64,000 bases of DNA from Amycolatopsis nalaikhensis (GCF_030264295.1 NZ_CP127173.1:2859501-2923500), one strand, 5' to 3'. Numbered from the stretch's first letter, positions 26,611-34,980 are shown. Made by a program: numbers and translations. Notes: a model not told the origin generated them from the sequence alone.

Positions 26611-27884
26611 CCCTGGCTCCACGCCGGATGCGGATCCCCGGCCGCAAGCGGTTCGGCGGGATCTTCAGCGGCGACACGGCGTCGTTCGTCTCCCTGTTCG
26701 GCTTCGGGTTCCTGTTCACCGCGTTCTTCCACGTCGATGGCTGGCGACCGGCGCTCTACGGCTCGTCCCATGTGGACTTCCCGGCCGTGCTCGGGCTGCT
26801 GACGCTGTGCTGCGCGGTCGGCTGGCGCGGCCTGCTGCGCCGCGGCTTCGCCTGGGTCGAACCGGCGGAGCTGACGTGGCTCGACTTCGCCCCGGTCGAC
26901 CGCGGCCGCGTCGTCACGCTGCGGCTGCTCGGCGCGTGGACCGGCGTCCTGGCGGTGACCGGCTACCTGGCCGCGTTGCTGCTGGCGGTGGGCGGCGCGG
27001 GGCTCGACCAGTGGCGCGCGGCCGTCGCCGTGGTGGCCGCGACCGGCGTGACGGCGTTCGTCACGGCGAGGCGGACGTCGCTCTGGTTCGACACGGCCGG
27101 GCCGCTGGCGCTCGCGGTGGCGGGGCTGGCGATCGCCGCGTTCGGGCTCGGCCCGGTGATCGTGCAGTTCGTCGCCGCGGGTGTGCTGGTGGCGGCCGTG
27201 CCGCTGGCGTTCGGCGGCGAGCCGGTGTCGCGCGCGGGCCGGGCGACGCTGCTCGCCGGGTGGGACGGCCGGGTGCTGCGCTCGGTCGCCGTCACGTTCC
27301 TCGACCCGATGATGCTGCTCCCGCCGTCGGCCCCGATCGGACGGCTTTCGCTGCGCCGCCCGACGTCGCTGCGCCTGGCCGTGGCGGGCACGCTCGGCCG
27401 GTCGCGGTACGCGGGCGCGGCGGCACTGGTGGCGTTCGCGGTGGTCGCCGCGCACCTCGCGATGCCGACGGCGCCGGGCGCGGTCCTGACCGGCATCGGC
27501 GCGTACGTCGCGTTGACACCGTTCGGCGCCGGGCTCGGTGAGCTGTGGCGCAACCCGGGACGTCGCCGCTGGCTCGGCTCACCGAACCGCGAGCTGGTGC
27601 TGACGCACGGCCTGGTCCTGGCCGTCGTCGGCCTGGGGTGGGCGGCGCTGCTCTTCGGCGTCGCGGAGGCGGCCGGGACGTCGTTCGCCGCGACGGCGTG
27701 GCTCGCCGTGCCGCTGGCGGTGCTCTCGATCCTCCGCACGGTCACCCGCCGCGCGGTGGACTACGGCAACCCGGCGTTCGTGGACACCCCGATGGGCCCG
27801 ATGCCCGCGAACCTCGTCCGGCAGCTCTTCCGCGGGCTGGACCTGCTCGTTTTCGGCATCGTGGTGCTCTCCTCCGGCATTTGA
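26607..27884 (+). CDS. Multispanning membrane protein, probable permease partner
   Basis: A 425-residue protein starting at GTG 26607 in a GTGA overlap with the ATPase. It shows around nine or ten hydrophobic helices from residue 25 to the end. Between helices are a PAELTWLDFAPVDRGRVV loop and FLDPMMLLPPSAPIGR. This fits the DUF6297-like membrane partners of short ABC ATPases in actinomycetes. No catalytic motif is visible. With the ATPase it probably moves a substrate related to the LLM enzymes. Confidence 0.7.
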   Translation: MTLAPRRMRIPGRKRFGGIFSGDTASFVSLFGFGFLFTAFFHVDGWRPALYGSSHVDFPAVLGLLTLCCAVGWRGLLRRGFAWVEPAELTWLDFAPVDRGRVVTLRLLGAWTGVLAVTGYLAALLLAVGGAGLDQWRAAVAVVAATGVTAFVTARRTSLWFDTAGPLALAVAGLAIAAFGLGPVIVQFVAAGVLVAAVPLAFGGEPVSRAGRATLLAGWDGRVLRSVAVTFLDPMMLLPPSAPIGRLSLRRPTSLRLAVAGTLGRSRYAGAAALVAFAVVAAHLAMPTAPGAVLTGIGAYVALTPFGAGLGELWRNPGRRRWLGSPNRELVLTHGLVLAVVGLGWAALLFGVAEAAGTSFAATAWLAVPLAVLSILRTVTRRAVDYGNPAFVDTPMGPMPANLVRQLFRGLDLLVFGIVVLSSGI

Positions 27885-27915
27885 CCTAGTCTCGTTCCGA
27901 CGAAGGGAGCAGCCC

Positions 27916-28494
27916 GTGGGAGGCGGACACGCACCGGGAGTCGGGCGCAGGGGCACCAGCGAGTTCCCGGCAGGCTGGACGAACGAGCACATCATCTCCG
28001 TGGTCAAGGACGTCGCGAACGACCCCAGCGAAGCCCGGCGGCAGCAGCAGAACGGCCGCTGGCGGTGTGCGGGCGAGCGGTTCAACGTGCACCTGATCGT
28101 CCTGGTCGAGGAGAACGGCCACGTCCACACGGCCTACCCGGTGGCGGGCCCCGGCGTGGTCCGCAACCCCGACACGGCCCGCGACCCGGCGAACCCGACG
28201 GTGGCCGACGTCAAGGAGAGCCGGATCAGCTTCTTCGGCGACAGCATCCTGACCCACCTAGCCGACCGCCTGTCCCCGGAGGACTACACGCACTACCGGA
28301 CCCTGCTGTGGTCCGGCGAGTGGGAGGAGCTGGCGGACGTCTTGGCCGCCCACGCGGTGAAGGTGGGCTTCGACTTCTCGGCCGACGAGTTCTCCGACTT
28401 CGAGAAGCTGCTCAACAGCTACGACCTGCCGGTACCCGCCTGCGCGTTCCTCAACGACCGCGAGCACATCCTGCAGCAGCTGCGCCCGGCCTAG
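27916..28494 (+). CDS. EndoU-like protein with C-terminal domain of unknown function
   Basis: A 192-residue soluble protein. The first 80 residues carry the bacterial EndoU RNase pattern: GGGH at 2-5, then GTSEFPAGWTNEHIISVV, VANDPS, GRWR.AG and VHTAYP. The canonical domain has a second catalytic histidine (K-H-I type) upstream of GGH, which is absent here because GAAGGGAG and TAGTCT (27888-27893) place the start at GTG 27916. The C-terminal 90 residues (FFGDSILTHLADRL, LLWSGEWEELADVLAA) look like an independent helical domain. There is no secretion signal. It may be an inactive or regulatory relative, or self-inhibited. Confidence 0.6.
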   Translation: MGGGHAPGVGRRGTSEFPAGWTNEHIISVVKDVANDPSEARRQQQNGRWRCAGERFNVHLIVLVEENGHVHTAYPVAGPGVVRNPDTARDPANPTVADVKESRISFFGDSILTHLADRLSPEDYTHYRTLLWSGEWEELADVLAAHAVKVGFDFSADEFSDFEKLLNSYDLPVPACAFLNDREHILQQLRPA

Positions 28495-28763
28495 CTCGCC
28501 GCGGAAAGCGGTGGTGACGCGGCCGGCGCGACGGCCGCCCGCAGCTCCTCGAGCGGCAGCCCGACGGCGTCGGCGATGGCCGCGACCGTGAAGAACGCGG
28601 GCGTCGGAATGCGCCCGGTCTCGATCTTCCGGAGCGTCTCGACGGAGATCCCCGCCTCGGTGGCGACGTCGACCATGCTCCGCCCGGCCCGCGCCACGCG
28701 CAGGGCCTGGCCGAGGCGTTCGCCTCGTTCGCGCTCTTCATCCGTCAGCGGTACCCGCACCAT
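28491..28763 (-). CDS. Small Xre-family transcriptional regulator
   Basis: A 90-residue protein that is mostly one helix-turn-helix: LGQALRVARAGRSMVDVATEAG, then ISVETLRKIETGRIPTPAFFTVAAIA. The start is ATG 28763; TAGAAT ends only eight bases upstream, so the transcript is probably leaderless. Its stop overlaps that of the convergent EndoU-like gene in CTAG. Single-domain Xre proteins of this size often act as autoregulators or antitoxins, but no partner is co-transcribed. Confidence 0.85.
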   Translation of the reverse strand: MVRVPLTDEERERGERLGQALRVARAGRSMVDVATEAGISVETLRKIETGRIPTPAFFTVAAIADAVGLPLEELRAAVAPAASPPLSAAS

Positions 28764-28831
28764 GACCGTGATTCTAATACCACCCGAGTTGTCCACTGCC
28801 TGTGGACAACTCTGTGCACAGGTGTGGAAAA

Positions 28832-28861
28832 GGCCCCGCCGGACCGAAGTCCGGCGGGGCC
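28832..28861 (-). terminator. GC-rich hairpin terminator of the aminopeptidase gene
   Basis: Twelve-base perfect arms GGCCCCGCCGGA and TCCGGCGGGGCC around a six-base loop, 18 bases beyond the stop codon of the minus-strand aminopeptidase. On that strand the right flank reads TTTTCCACACC, giving a T-rich tail. Confidence 0.8.
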
Positions 28862-28879
28862 CCACCACATCTAGTGCCT

Positions 28880-30499
28880 TCAGGCGCCCGCGGGCACCGG
28901 AAGTGGCATGCCGGGCAGGCTCTGGTCGTTCGGCACGACGCCGTCGACCAGGTAGGCCTCCACGACCTTGTCCACACCCGCGTTGCCGCCGGCGTAGATG
29001 CCGTGGTCACCCTCGCCGGTGATCGTCAGCATCCGCGAACCCGCGAACGCCTTGTGCGCGCGCCGCGCGCCCTCGATCGGCGTCGCCGGGTCGTGCTCGG
29101 ACTCGACGATCAGCACCGGCGGGACACCCTTGCCGTCCAGGACGGGCAGCGGGGACGGCGGCTTCTTCCAGAACAGGCACGGCTGGATGAACCAGCCCGC
29201 GCCGAGCAGGGGCAGCTGCTGGTCGATCAGCTTCTGCGACTGCTTGATCGCGCTGGCGGTGCTGCCGGTCCACGGACCCTCGTTGCAGGGGATCGTCCAG
29301 AACGACGCGTCGTAGGCGTCACCGTCGGTCGGGACCATCAGCGGCTGCGCGCCGGAGGTCTCGGTGCTCTTGTCGGCGGCCTTGACCTTCTGCGCGGCCG
29401 ACGTCTTGGCCTGCGCCGAAGCGGTGCCCTGGGTCAGCGTGCGGACGCTGACCAGGTAGTCGGCCAGCGACGGGAACGCGCGCTTCGAGTAGATGCTCGA
29501 GGCGATGAACGAGTCCAGCCCGTTGGCCGAGACGGTCGAGCCGTCGGGCAGGGTGACCGCGCCCTGGGTCAGGGCGTAGCGGACCTGCTCGTAGGTCTGG
29601 CGGGCCGCCTCGCCGCTGGTGCCGAAGTGGTAGAGGTTGTCGTATTTCGCCATCCACGGGAGGAAGTCCTGCCGCCAGCGGCGCTCGAAGCCGAGCGGCT
29701 GCCAGTCGAACGACTTCTGCCACGTCGTGGTGAACTCGGTGGCCGAGTCGAGGACGAACCGGCCGGTGCGCGCCGGGTACGCCTGCGCGTAATGCGCGCC
29801 CATCCAGGTGCCCGCCGAGTAGCCGACCCAGTTGATCTTGTCGCGGCCGAGCAGCACGCGCAGCAGGTCGATGTCCTTGACCGTCTGGTCGGTGTTGATC
29901 AGCGGGCCGAGCTCGCCGGACTTCTGCTGGCAGGACAGCGCCGCGTACTTCGTCGCCTGGAGGATCAGGTTCAGGTTCTGCTTGCTGCGGTCACGCGGGT
30001 CGAGGTCCGAGCCGGTGCCGATGGCGCCACCGCAGGTGATGTTCGTGCTCTTGCCGGTGCCGCGCGGGTCGAACCCGACGATCTCCTGGTGCTCGCGCAG
30101 CTTCGGCTGGTTGCGCAGGCGGGCCGGGAAGTTGCGGCCGGGCGCGCCGGGGCCACCGGGGTTGGTGACGACGCTGGCGGTGGCGTCCTTGGTCGCCTTC
30201 AGGCGGCTGACCGCGATGGTCAGGTCGATCTGGGCGTTCGCCTGGTACCAGTTGCGCGGCGTCTTGTAGGTCGCGCACTCCATGTCCTCGGCGCCCGCGG
30301 GCGGAGCCGTCGGCAGCTCGGCGGGAACGGCGCACTTGTGCCAGTCGAGTTTCTGGTTCGCGTACTGCGGCGGGATGTTGGTGGAGTTCAACGGCAGCTT
30401 GCCCGCCGCGACCTCCTGGCCCGCGAAAGCAGGCGTGAACCCGGCCAGCAGGGTGCCGGCGATCGCCGGGATCACCACCGCGTAGCGGAGTCGTGTCAT
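28880..30499 (-). CDS. Secreted tripeptidyl aminopeptidase-type alpha/beta hydrolase
   Basis: A 539-residue serine hydrolase with a Sec-type signal (hydrophobic helix VVIPAIAGTLLAGF, cleavage after AFA near residue 26). NPGGPGAPG is the oxyanion-hole motif. The nucleophile lies in GYSAGTW at about 228, the aspartate in SEHDPATP and the histidine in GDHGIY. The Cys-rich cap and the TAP-like C-terminal region match Streptomyces tripeptidyl aminopeptidases (S33). It probably trims N-terminal tripeptides from extracellular peptides. AGGGGG precedes the ATG. Confidence 0.9.
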   Translation of the reverse strand: MTRLRYAVVIPAIAGTLLAGFTPAFAGQEVAAGKLPLNSTNIPPQYANQKLDWHKCAVPAELPTAPPAGAEDMECATYKTPRNWYQANAQIDLTIAVSRLKATKDATASVVTNPGGPGAPGRNFPARLRNQPKLREHQEIVGFDPRGTGKSTNITCGGAIGTGSDLDPRDRSKQNLNLILQATKYAALSCQQKSGELGPLINTDQTVKDIDLLRVLLGRDKINWVGYSAGTWMGAHYAQAYPARTGRFVLDSATEFTTTWQKSFDWQPLGFERRWRQDFLPWMAKYDNLYHFGTSGEAARQTYEQVRYALTQGAVTLPDGSTVSANGLDSFIASSIYSKRAFPSLADYLVSVRTLTQGTASAQAKTSAAQKVKAADKSTETSGAQPLMVPTDGDAYDASFWTIPCNEGPWTGSTASAIKQSQKLIDQQLPLLGAGWFIQPCLFWKKPPSPLPVLDGKGVPPVLIVESEHDPATPIEGARRAHKAFAGSRMLTITGEGDHGIYAGGNAGVDKVVEAYLVDGVVPNDQSLPGMPLPVPAGA

Positions 30500-30689
30500 A
30501 CGGTTGCCCCCTTATTGGCTTTTCACGTGCGGAGACCGGCTATTGATATAGGGCCGGTGGGGGCAGGGCAACCGACGTTGGTCGGCATCGGCGGTCCCGG
30601 CGATCAAATCGATATCGGACAGACGTGACTGGCTGTCACCGAGGTCTTAAGGTCAGGCGGTCGGTTACAGGAGTGTTAGGTGAGGTCCG

Positions 30690-30968
30690 ATGTCGACTGC
30701 GAAGCACGACGGAAAGGTGCGCGGGTTCCAGTTCAGCCCGTGGAACCTGCTCCTGATCGTCCCGCTGCTGGTCCTGGTCACGCCACTGTTCAACATGGAC
30801 GGTCCGCGGCTGTTCGGGATGCCGTTCTTCTACTGGTTCCAGTTCCTCATGGTGGCGGTCGGGGTGCTCAGCACCTGGATCGTCTACCTGATGACGCGGG
30901 ACAAGCCGACCGGTGACGCCCCGGACAAGCTGAGCGTCGAAGACCTGGACGAGGGGGACGCTCGATGA
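30690..30968 (+). CDS. DUF3311 small membrane subunit of a sodium symporter
   Basis: A 92-residue protein with two helices (about 18-35 and 46-70), matching the DUF3311 small partner encoded ahead of many SSS-family transporters. The end is acidic (KLSVEDLDEGDAR). AGGTGAGG precedes the ATG. Its stop overlaps the symporter ATG (ATGA), so the two are translated together; it may assist folding or assembly. The divergent aminopeptidase gene shares the upstream region, so peptide breakdown and uptake may be co-regulated. Confidence 0.88.
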   Translation: MSTAKHDGKVRGFQFSPWNLLLIVPLLVLVTPLFNMDGPRLFGMPFFYWFQFLMVAVGVLSTWIVYLMTRDKPTGDAPDKLSVEDLDEGDAR

Positions 30969-32620
30969 GCAACCTGCAGTGGCCCGAACTGATCATCTTC
31001 ACGATCCTGTTCGCGCTGGTCACCGTCCTCGGCTTCATGGCGTCGCGCTGGCAGCGCGGCAGCACGCTGGACCACCTGGACGAATGGGGTCTCGGCGGCC
31101 GCAAGTTCGGTTCGTGGATCACCTGGTTCCTGCTCGGCGGTGACCTCTACACGGCGTACACGTTCGTGGCGGTGCCCGCGTTGGTCTTCAGCGCCGGCGC
31201 GCTCGGCCTCTACGCGCTGCCGTACACGATCGTCGTCTACCCGATCGTGCTGCTGCCGGCGCTGCGGATGTGGTCGGTCTCGCGGGTGCGCGGTTACGTC
31301 ACCCCGGCCGACTTCGTGCGCGGCCGCTTCGGTTCGCCGATCCTGGCGCTGCTGGTGGCGATCACCGGCATCGTCGCGACCATGCCGTACATCGCGCTGC
31401 AGCTGGTCGGCCTCGAAGCCGTGCTGCGGACGATGGGCATCAACGGCTCCGGCATCGTCGGGCACCTGCCGTTGCTGGTCGCCTTCGTGATCCTGGCGTT
31501 CTACACCTACCAGTCCGGCCTGCGGGCGCCCGCGCTGATCGCGTTCGTCAAGGACATCCTGATCTACCTCGTGATCCTGGTGGCGATCATCTACCTGCCC
31601 TCGAAGCTGGGCGGCTGGTCGCACATCTTCGACGCGGCGGCGAAGAAGCTCGGCACGCCGAGCCCGACGACGGGCAAGCCGTCCGGCTCGATCCTGCTGA
31701 CCGCCAACAACCAGCTGCAGTACGCGACGCTGGCACTGGGTTCGGCGCTCGCGCTGTTCCTGTACCCGCACTCGCTGACCAGCGTGCTGGCTTCGCGCGG
31801 CCGCAACGTCATCAAGCGGAACATGGTCGCGCTGCCGGCGTACTCGCTGGTGCTGGGCCTGCTGGCGCTGCTGGGTTACGTGGCGATCACCGCTGGAGTC
31901 AAGCCGCTGACGAACGCGGCGACCGGCAAGGCGGACGGCAACACGATCGTCCCGGTGCTGTTCGACAACCAGTTCTCGTCGTGGTTCGCGGGCATCGCGT
32001 TCGCCGCGATCGGCATCGGCGCGCTGGTGCCCGCCGCGATCATGTCGATCGCCGCGGCCAACCTGTGGACGCGCAACATCTACAAGGAGTACATCCGCAA
32101 GAACGCGACTCCGCAGGAAGAAGCGAAGCAGGCGAAGCTGGCTTCGCTGGTCGTGAAGCTCGGCGCGGTGGCCGTGATCATCCTGATCGACCCGCAGTTC
32201 TCGATCGACCTGCAGCTGATCGGCGGCGTCCTGATCCTGCAGACGCTCCCGGCCGTGGCGCTCGCGCTGTACACGCGCTGGTTCCACCGCTGGGGCCTGA
32301 TCGCGGGCTGGGTCGTCGGCATCGGCTGGGGCCTGATCATGCTGTACGGCATCCCCAACCCGGCCAACGGCAAGCTCCACTTCGGTGGCTCGGCGCTGGC
32401 GCTGGGCAACATGTCGATCTTCGGCTGGCACCCGTTCGCGGGTTCCCAGGTCCAGATCTACGTCGGTTTCGTCGCCCTGATCGCCAACCTGGTGGTCGCC
32501 GCGATCGTCACGGTGATCGCGCGGCAGCTGAAGGTGTTCAACGGCACGGACGACACCAACGCCGAGGACTACCACGCCGACGAGCACGACAAGGACCTGC
32601 GCCCGATCGGCGTCCACTAA
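30965..32620 (+). CDS. Sodium:solute symporter (SSS family, MctP-like)
   Basis: A 551-residue transporter with about 13 membrane helices. WGLGGRKFGSWITWFLLGGD is the helix-1 region, VRGYVTPADFVRGRFGS follows, and the helix-8/9 motif FAAIGIGALVPAAIMSIAAANL is present. Pairing with DUF3311 is typical of the monocarboxylate permease MctP group, so short organic acids such as lactate, pyruvate or propionate are the likely substrates; this is inferred from family. The C-terminus is cytoplasmic and acidic. The stop overlaps that of the convergent ceramidase-like gene. Confidence 0.9.
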   Translation: MSNLQWPELIIFTILFALVTVLGFMASRWQRGSTLDHLDEWGLGGRKFGSWITWFLLGGDLYTAYTFVAVPALVFSAGALGLYALPYTIVVYPIVLLPALRMWSVSRVRGYVTPADFVRGRFGSPILALLVAITGIVATMPYIALQLVGLEAVLRTMGINGSGIVGHLPLLVAFVILAFYTYQSGLRAPALIAFVKDILIYLVILVAIIYLPSKLGGWSHIFDAAAKKLGTPSPTTGKPSGSILLTANNQLQYATLALGSALALFLYPHSLTSVLASRGRNVIKRNMVALPAYSLVLGLLALLGYVAITAGVKPLTNAATGKADGNTIVPVLFDNQFSSWFAGIAFAAIGIGALVPAAIMSIAAANLWTRNIYKEYIRKNATPQEEAKQAKLASLVVKLGAVAVIILIDPQFSIDLQLIGGVLILQTLPAVALALYTRWFHRWGLIAGWVVGIGWGLIMLYGIPNPANGKLHFGGSALALGNMSIFGWHPFAGSQVQIYVGFVALIANLVVAAIVTVIARQLKVFNGTDDTNAEDYHADEHDKDLRPIGVH

Positions 32621-33231
32621 GTCCACTGAGGACGGATGATCGCCCGCGAAACGAGGTAGAGCACCACGCCGTTGAGCAGGTGCCAGAGGAAGTGCGTGCC
32701 GACCGGGACGTATGCGCATACGTCCCGGTCGAGCGTGCGCAAGCTCAGCGAGAGCGCGAAAACCGCCCCCGCGACGGCGAAGTGCGTCCAGGCGGAGTCG
32801 CGCTGGAAGGCAAGCACCGCGGCGAAGGCGCCCAGCCCGATCAAGGCGGAGAGGTAAAGCCCGCCGCCCAGCAACGCGGTGACCACGGTCAGCGCGAGAA
32901 ACCCCGGCGCGGCCACCCAAGCCCACCGCCTGCTCCAGTACGTCCGCACGAACACCACGGCGTACACCAGCACGAAGGCGAGAATGGCCCCCGAGTCCGC
33001 GGCGCCCGCCCACCGCGTCGCGATCAGGTGGAAGACGCTGCTCGCCACGAAGACCAATCCGATCAGCACGGCGAGCAGCCGCCCGGTCCGATCCTCCTTG
33101 GCCAGCCGCCAAACCAGCACGGCGGCGACGAGGAACGCGAGGTTGCTGAGATCGTTGAGCGGCTCACCCCAGAGCCCGGGCGCGACGCGTTCGCAGTACC
33201 CGTCGACGTAGTCCGTCACGAACCCAGCCAA
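32617..33231 (-). CDS. Ceramidase-family seven-helix membrane protein
   Basis: A 204-residue membrane protein with about seven helices. The alkaline-ceramidase/CREST pattern is present: early acidic ELL-region equivalent GEPLNDLSNLAF, then VFHLIATRWAGAADSGAI with the H-x-D-type metal ligands, and the end motif VGTHFLWHLLNGVVLY with two histidines four apart. Such proteins are zinc-dependent hydrolases. Bacteria of this type rarely make ceramide, so another amide lipid is likely. A 32-base perfect DNA palindrome lies within the part coding for the LDRDVCAYVPVG stretch. Confidence 0.82.
   Translation of the reverse strand: MAGFVTDYVDGYCERVAPGLWGEPLNDLSNLAFLVAAVLVWRLAKEDRTGRLLAVLIGLVFVASSVFHLIATRWAGAADSGAILAFVLVYAVVFVRTYWSRRWAWVAAPGFLALTVVTALLGGGLYLSALIGLGAFAAVLAFQRDSAWTHFAVAGAVFALSLSLRTLDRDVCAYVPVGTHFLWHLLNGVVLYLVSRAIIRPQWT
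32700..32731. repeat. 32-base perfect palindrome inside a coding region
   Basis: Two 16-base halves (32700-32715 and 32716-32731) are exact reverse complements with no spacer; the centre is GTATGCGCATAC. It lies in the C-terminal part of the ceramidase-like gene and uses GTA and GCA codons that the rest of the gene avoids in favour of G/C-ending ones. Confidence 0.9.
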
Positions 33232-33251
33232 CCACGACTAGCGTGCGGGGT

Positions 33252-33824
33252 ATGAGCGACGTGAGCCGGTTCCCGGTGGTGGAACTCGAAGACCTGCCCG
33301 ACGACCTCCGCGAGCGCGTCGGCGCGATCGCCGAGAAGTCCGGCTTCGTGCCGAACATCTTCCGCGCCCTCGGCCACCGCCCCGCCGAGCTGCGGGCGTT
33401 CCTCGACTACCACGACGCGCTGATGGAACGCCCCGACGGACTCACCAAGGCCGAGCGCGAGCTGGTCGTCGTCGCCACGTCCGGCGCCAACCACTGCACC
33501 TACTGCGTCGTCGCGCACGGGGCCATCCTGCGCATCCGCGCGAAGGACCCCGAGCTGGCCGACCGCGTGTCGAGCAACCCGTGGCAGGTGGAGCTGGACG
33601 AGCGCGGCCGGGCGATCGTCGACCTCGCTTTGGCGCTCGCCCAGGACTCCGCGTTGTTCGGCGAAGGCGACCTTGAAGCCGCGCGCAACGCCGGCCTCAC
33701 CGACGACGAGATCTGGGACGTCGGCGCGATCACGGCGTTGTTCGCGATGTCGAACCGCCTCGCCCACCTGACGGCGTTGCGGCCGAACCCGGAGTTCTAC
33801 CTGCTCGGCCGCGTGCCGCGTTAG
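33252..33824 (+). CDS. AhpD-like/carboxymuconolactone decarboxylase-family protein
   Basis: A 190-residue all-helical protein of the peroxidase-related AhpD fold. The redox motif is CTYC in SGANHCTYCVVAH, followed by HGAILR, as in AhpD (C-x-x-C-x-x-x-H). FVPNIFRALGHRP at the N-terminus is typical of this subgroup. It probably acts in peroxide or alkyl-hydroperoxide defence. TAGCGT eight bases before the ATG indicates a leaderless promoter. Its stop overlaps the stop of the convergent MarR-GNAT gene. Confidence 0.88.
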   Translation: MSDVSRFPVVELEDLPDDLRERVGAIAEKSGFVPNIFRALGHRPAELRAFLDYHDALMERPDGLTKAERELVVVATSGANHCTYCVVAHGAILRIRAKDPELADRVSSNPWQVELDERGRAIVDLALALAQDSALFGEGDLEAARNAGLTDDEIWDVGAITALFAMSNRLAHLTALRPNPEFYLLGRVPR

Positions 33825-34750
33825 AACTCGAGGCGCCAGGTCTCATCGGTCAGCTTCGGACCCCAGTCGTCGAAGTCCTCCTCGGCGACGAGCTCGAACC
33901 CGGCCGCGCGGTAGATCGAGCGCGCCGCCGTCAGGATCGAGACCGTCGACAGCTCCATCGCGCGGTAGCCGTGCGCCTTCGCGAACTCCACGCACTCGGT
34001 GACCAGCCGCCTACCGACGCCGTGGCCGCGCGCGGACGGCTCGAGCAGCAACAGCCGCAGCTTCGCGGTGTCTTCCGCCGGACCGCGCGTGCACGCGATG
34101 CCGCCGACGCGCTCGCCGTCGAGCTCGGCGATCCAGAACGCCTGCTTCGGGTCGTCGTGTTCGTCGGCGAAGTCGGCGACGATCCGGGCGACGAGCCCCT
34201 CGAACCGGGGGCCGAAGCCGTACTCGCGGGCGTAGAGCGTGCCGTGCCGTTCCACCACCCAACCGAGGTCACCCGGTCGTGGCGGGCGGAGCACGAGGGC
34301 GGGGTTCCGGCGGCGTTCGCCGACGAGGTCGCCGATCGTGCGCATCGCGGCGAGCAGCCGCTCCTGGTCATCGTCGGCGAAGCGGCTCAGCAGCCCGCCG
34401 ATCTGTTCGGTGGAGCGCCGGTTGAGCACGGCGAACGCGTCCCGGCCCGCCGCCGTCGGCCGCACGAGCTGGCGGCGGGCGTCCTCGTCGGACCGTTCCC
34501 GCGCGATGAGCCCGCGTGACTCGAGGCGGGCGAGCAGCCTGCTGGCGTACCCGGCGTCGAGGTCGAGACGTTTGCGCAGGTCGGTGACCGGCATCGGGTC
34601 CTGGTGGGCCAGTTCGAAGAGGACCCGGGCTTCGGGCAGCGAGTACTCGGCGTCGGGCGGGCCTTCGTCGAGGACGCCGATGACGCCCGTGTAGAGCCGG
34701 TTGAAGGCGCGGACCGCGGCGACGCGGTCGGCGAGCTGTGCGTCGTTCAT
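33821..34750 (-). CDS. MarR-GNAT fusion protein
   Basis: A 309-residue two-domain protein. Residues 1-140 form a winged-helix MarR domain (YSLPEARVLFELAH, VTDLRKRLDLDAGYASRLLARLESRGLI). Residues 155-305 form a GNAT acetyltransferase with the acetyl-CoA loop SARGHGVGRRLV and the YRAAGFEL C-terminal motif. Such fusions are frequent in actinobacteria, where the regulator may respond to the metabolite its own domain acetylates. ATG 34750 is used because longer starts read through the operator-like repeats. Confidence 0.9.
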   Translation of the reverse strand: MNDAQLADRVAAVRAFNRLYTGVIGVLDEGPPDAEYSLPEARVLFELAHQDPMPVTDLRKRLDLDAGYASRLLARLESRGLIARERSDEDARRQLVRPTAAGRDAFAVLNRRSTEQIGGLLSRFADDDQERLLAAMRTIGDLVGERRRNPALVLRPPRPGDLGWVVERHGTLYAREYGFGPRFEGLVARIVADFADEHDDPKQAFWIAELDGERVGGIACTRGPAEDTAKLRLLLLEPSARGHGVGRRLVTECVEFAKAHGYRAMELSTVSILTAARSIYRAAGFELVAEEDFDDWGPKLTDETWRLEF

Positions 34751-34759
34751 TGACCACCT

Positions 34760-34783
34760 CAACAAGTTCGTTGACGAAGTCAA
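34760..34783. promoter_or_regulatory. Operator-like inverted repeats ahead of the MarR-GNAT gene
   Basis: CAAC-AAGTTC-GTTG (34760-34773) overlaps TTGAC-GAA-GTCAA (34771-34783), ten bases ahead of the start codon. The TTGAC/GTCAA dyad is the size of a MarR site, and its position fits autorepression. Confidence 0.55.
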
Positions 34784-34842
34784 AGATTACGCGACGGCTC
34801 GGCGGCCGCAAGTCATTTCGGAGTGCCCCTGAACATGGGAAA

Positions 34843-34885
34843 CCCCGCGATGCTGCCAGGTCGGGGGTCCGCCAGCATCACGGGG
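34843..34885 (-). terminator. Hairpin terminator of the small gene
   Basis: CCCCG-GATGCTG pairs with CAGCATC-CGGGG (one unpaired base in each arm) around a 17-base loop. It lies about 95 bases beyond the stop of the minus-strand small gene and ahead of GGGTTTCCC on that strand. Confidence 0.5.
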
Positions 34886-34980
34886 TCGTAAGGGGTATCG
34901 ACGCCACTTCGCGTCGCGTTACACCATGAGCACTATGTGGCATAGGTCACTCGAATGGGCGACCGCCACGGGGTGAGAGA

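Noticed and set aside
24276..27884. The LLM/ABC genes as an antibiotic biosynthetic cluster
   Set aside because: No synthase, carrier protein or tailoring set is present; the four genes alone do not support it.
27916..28763. EndoU-like and Xre genes as a toxin-antitoxin pair
   Set aside because: They are convergent with overlapping stops, not co-transcribed as in a classical module, so the pairing is not supported beyond proximity.
34843..34885. Possible tRNA-like fold
   Set aside because: The stems do not form acceptor, anticodon and T arms; it reads better as a terminator hairpin.
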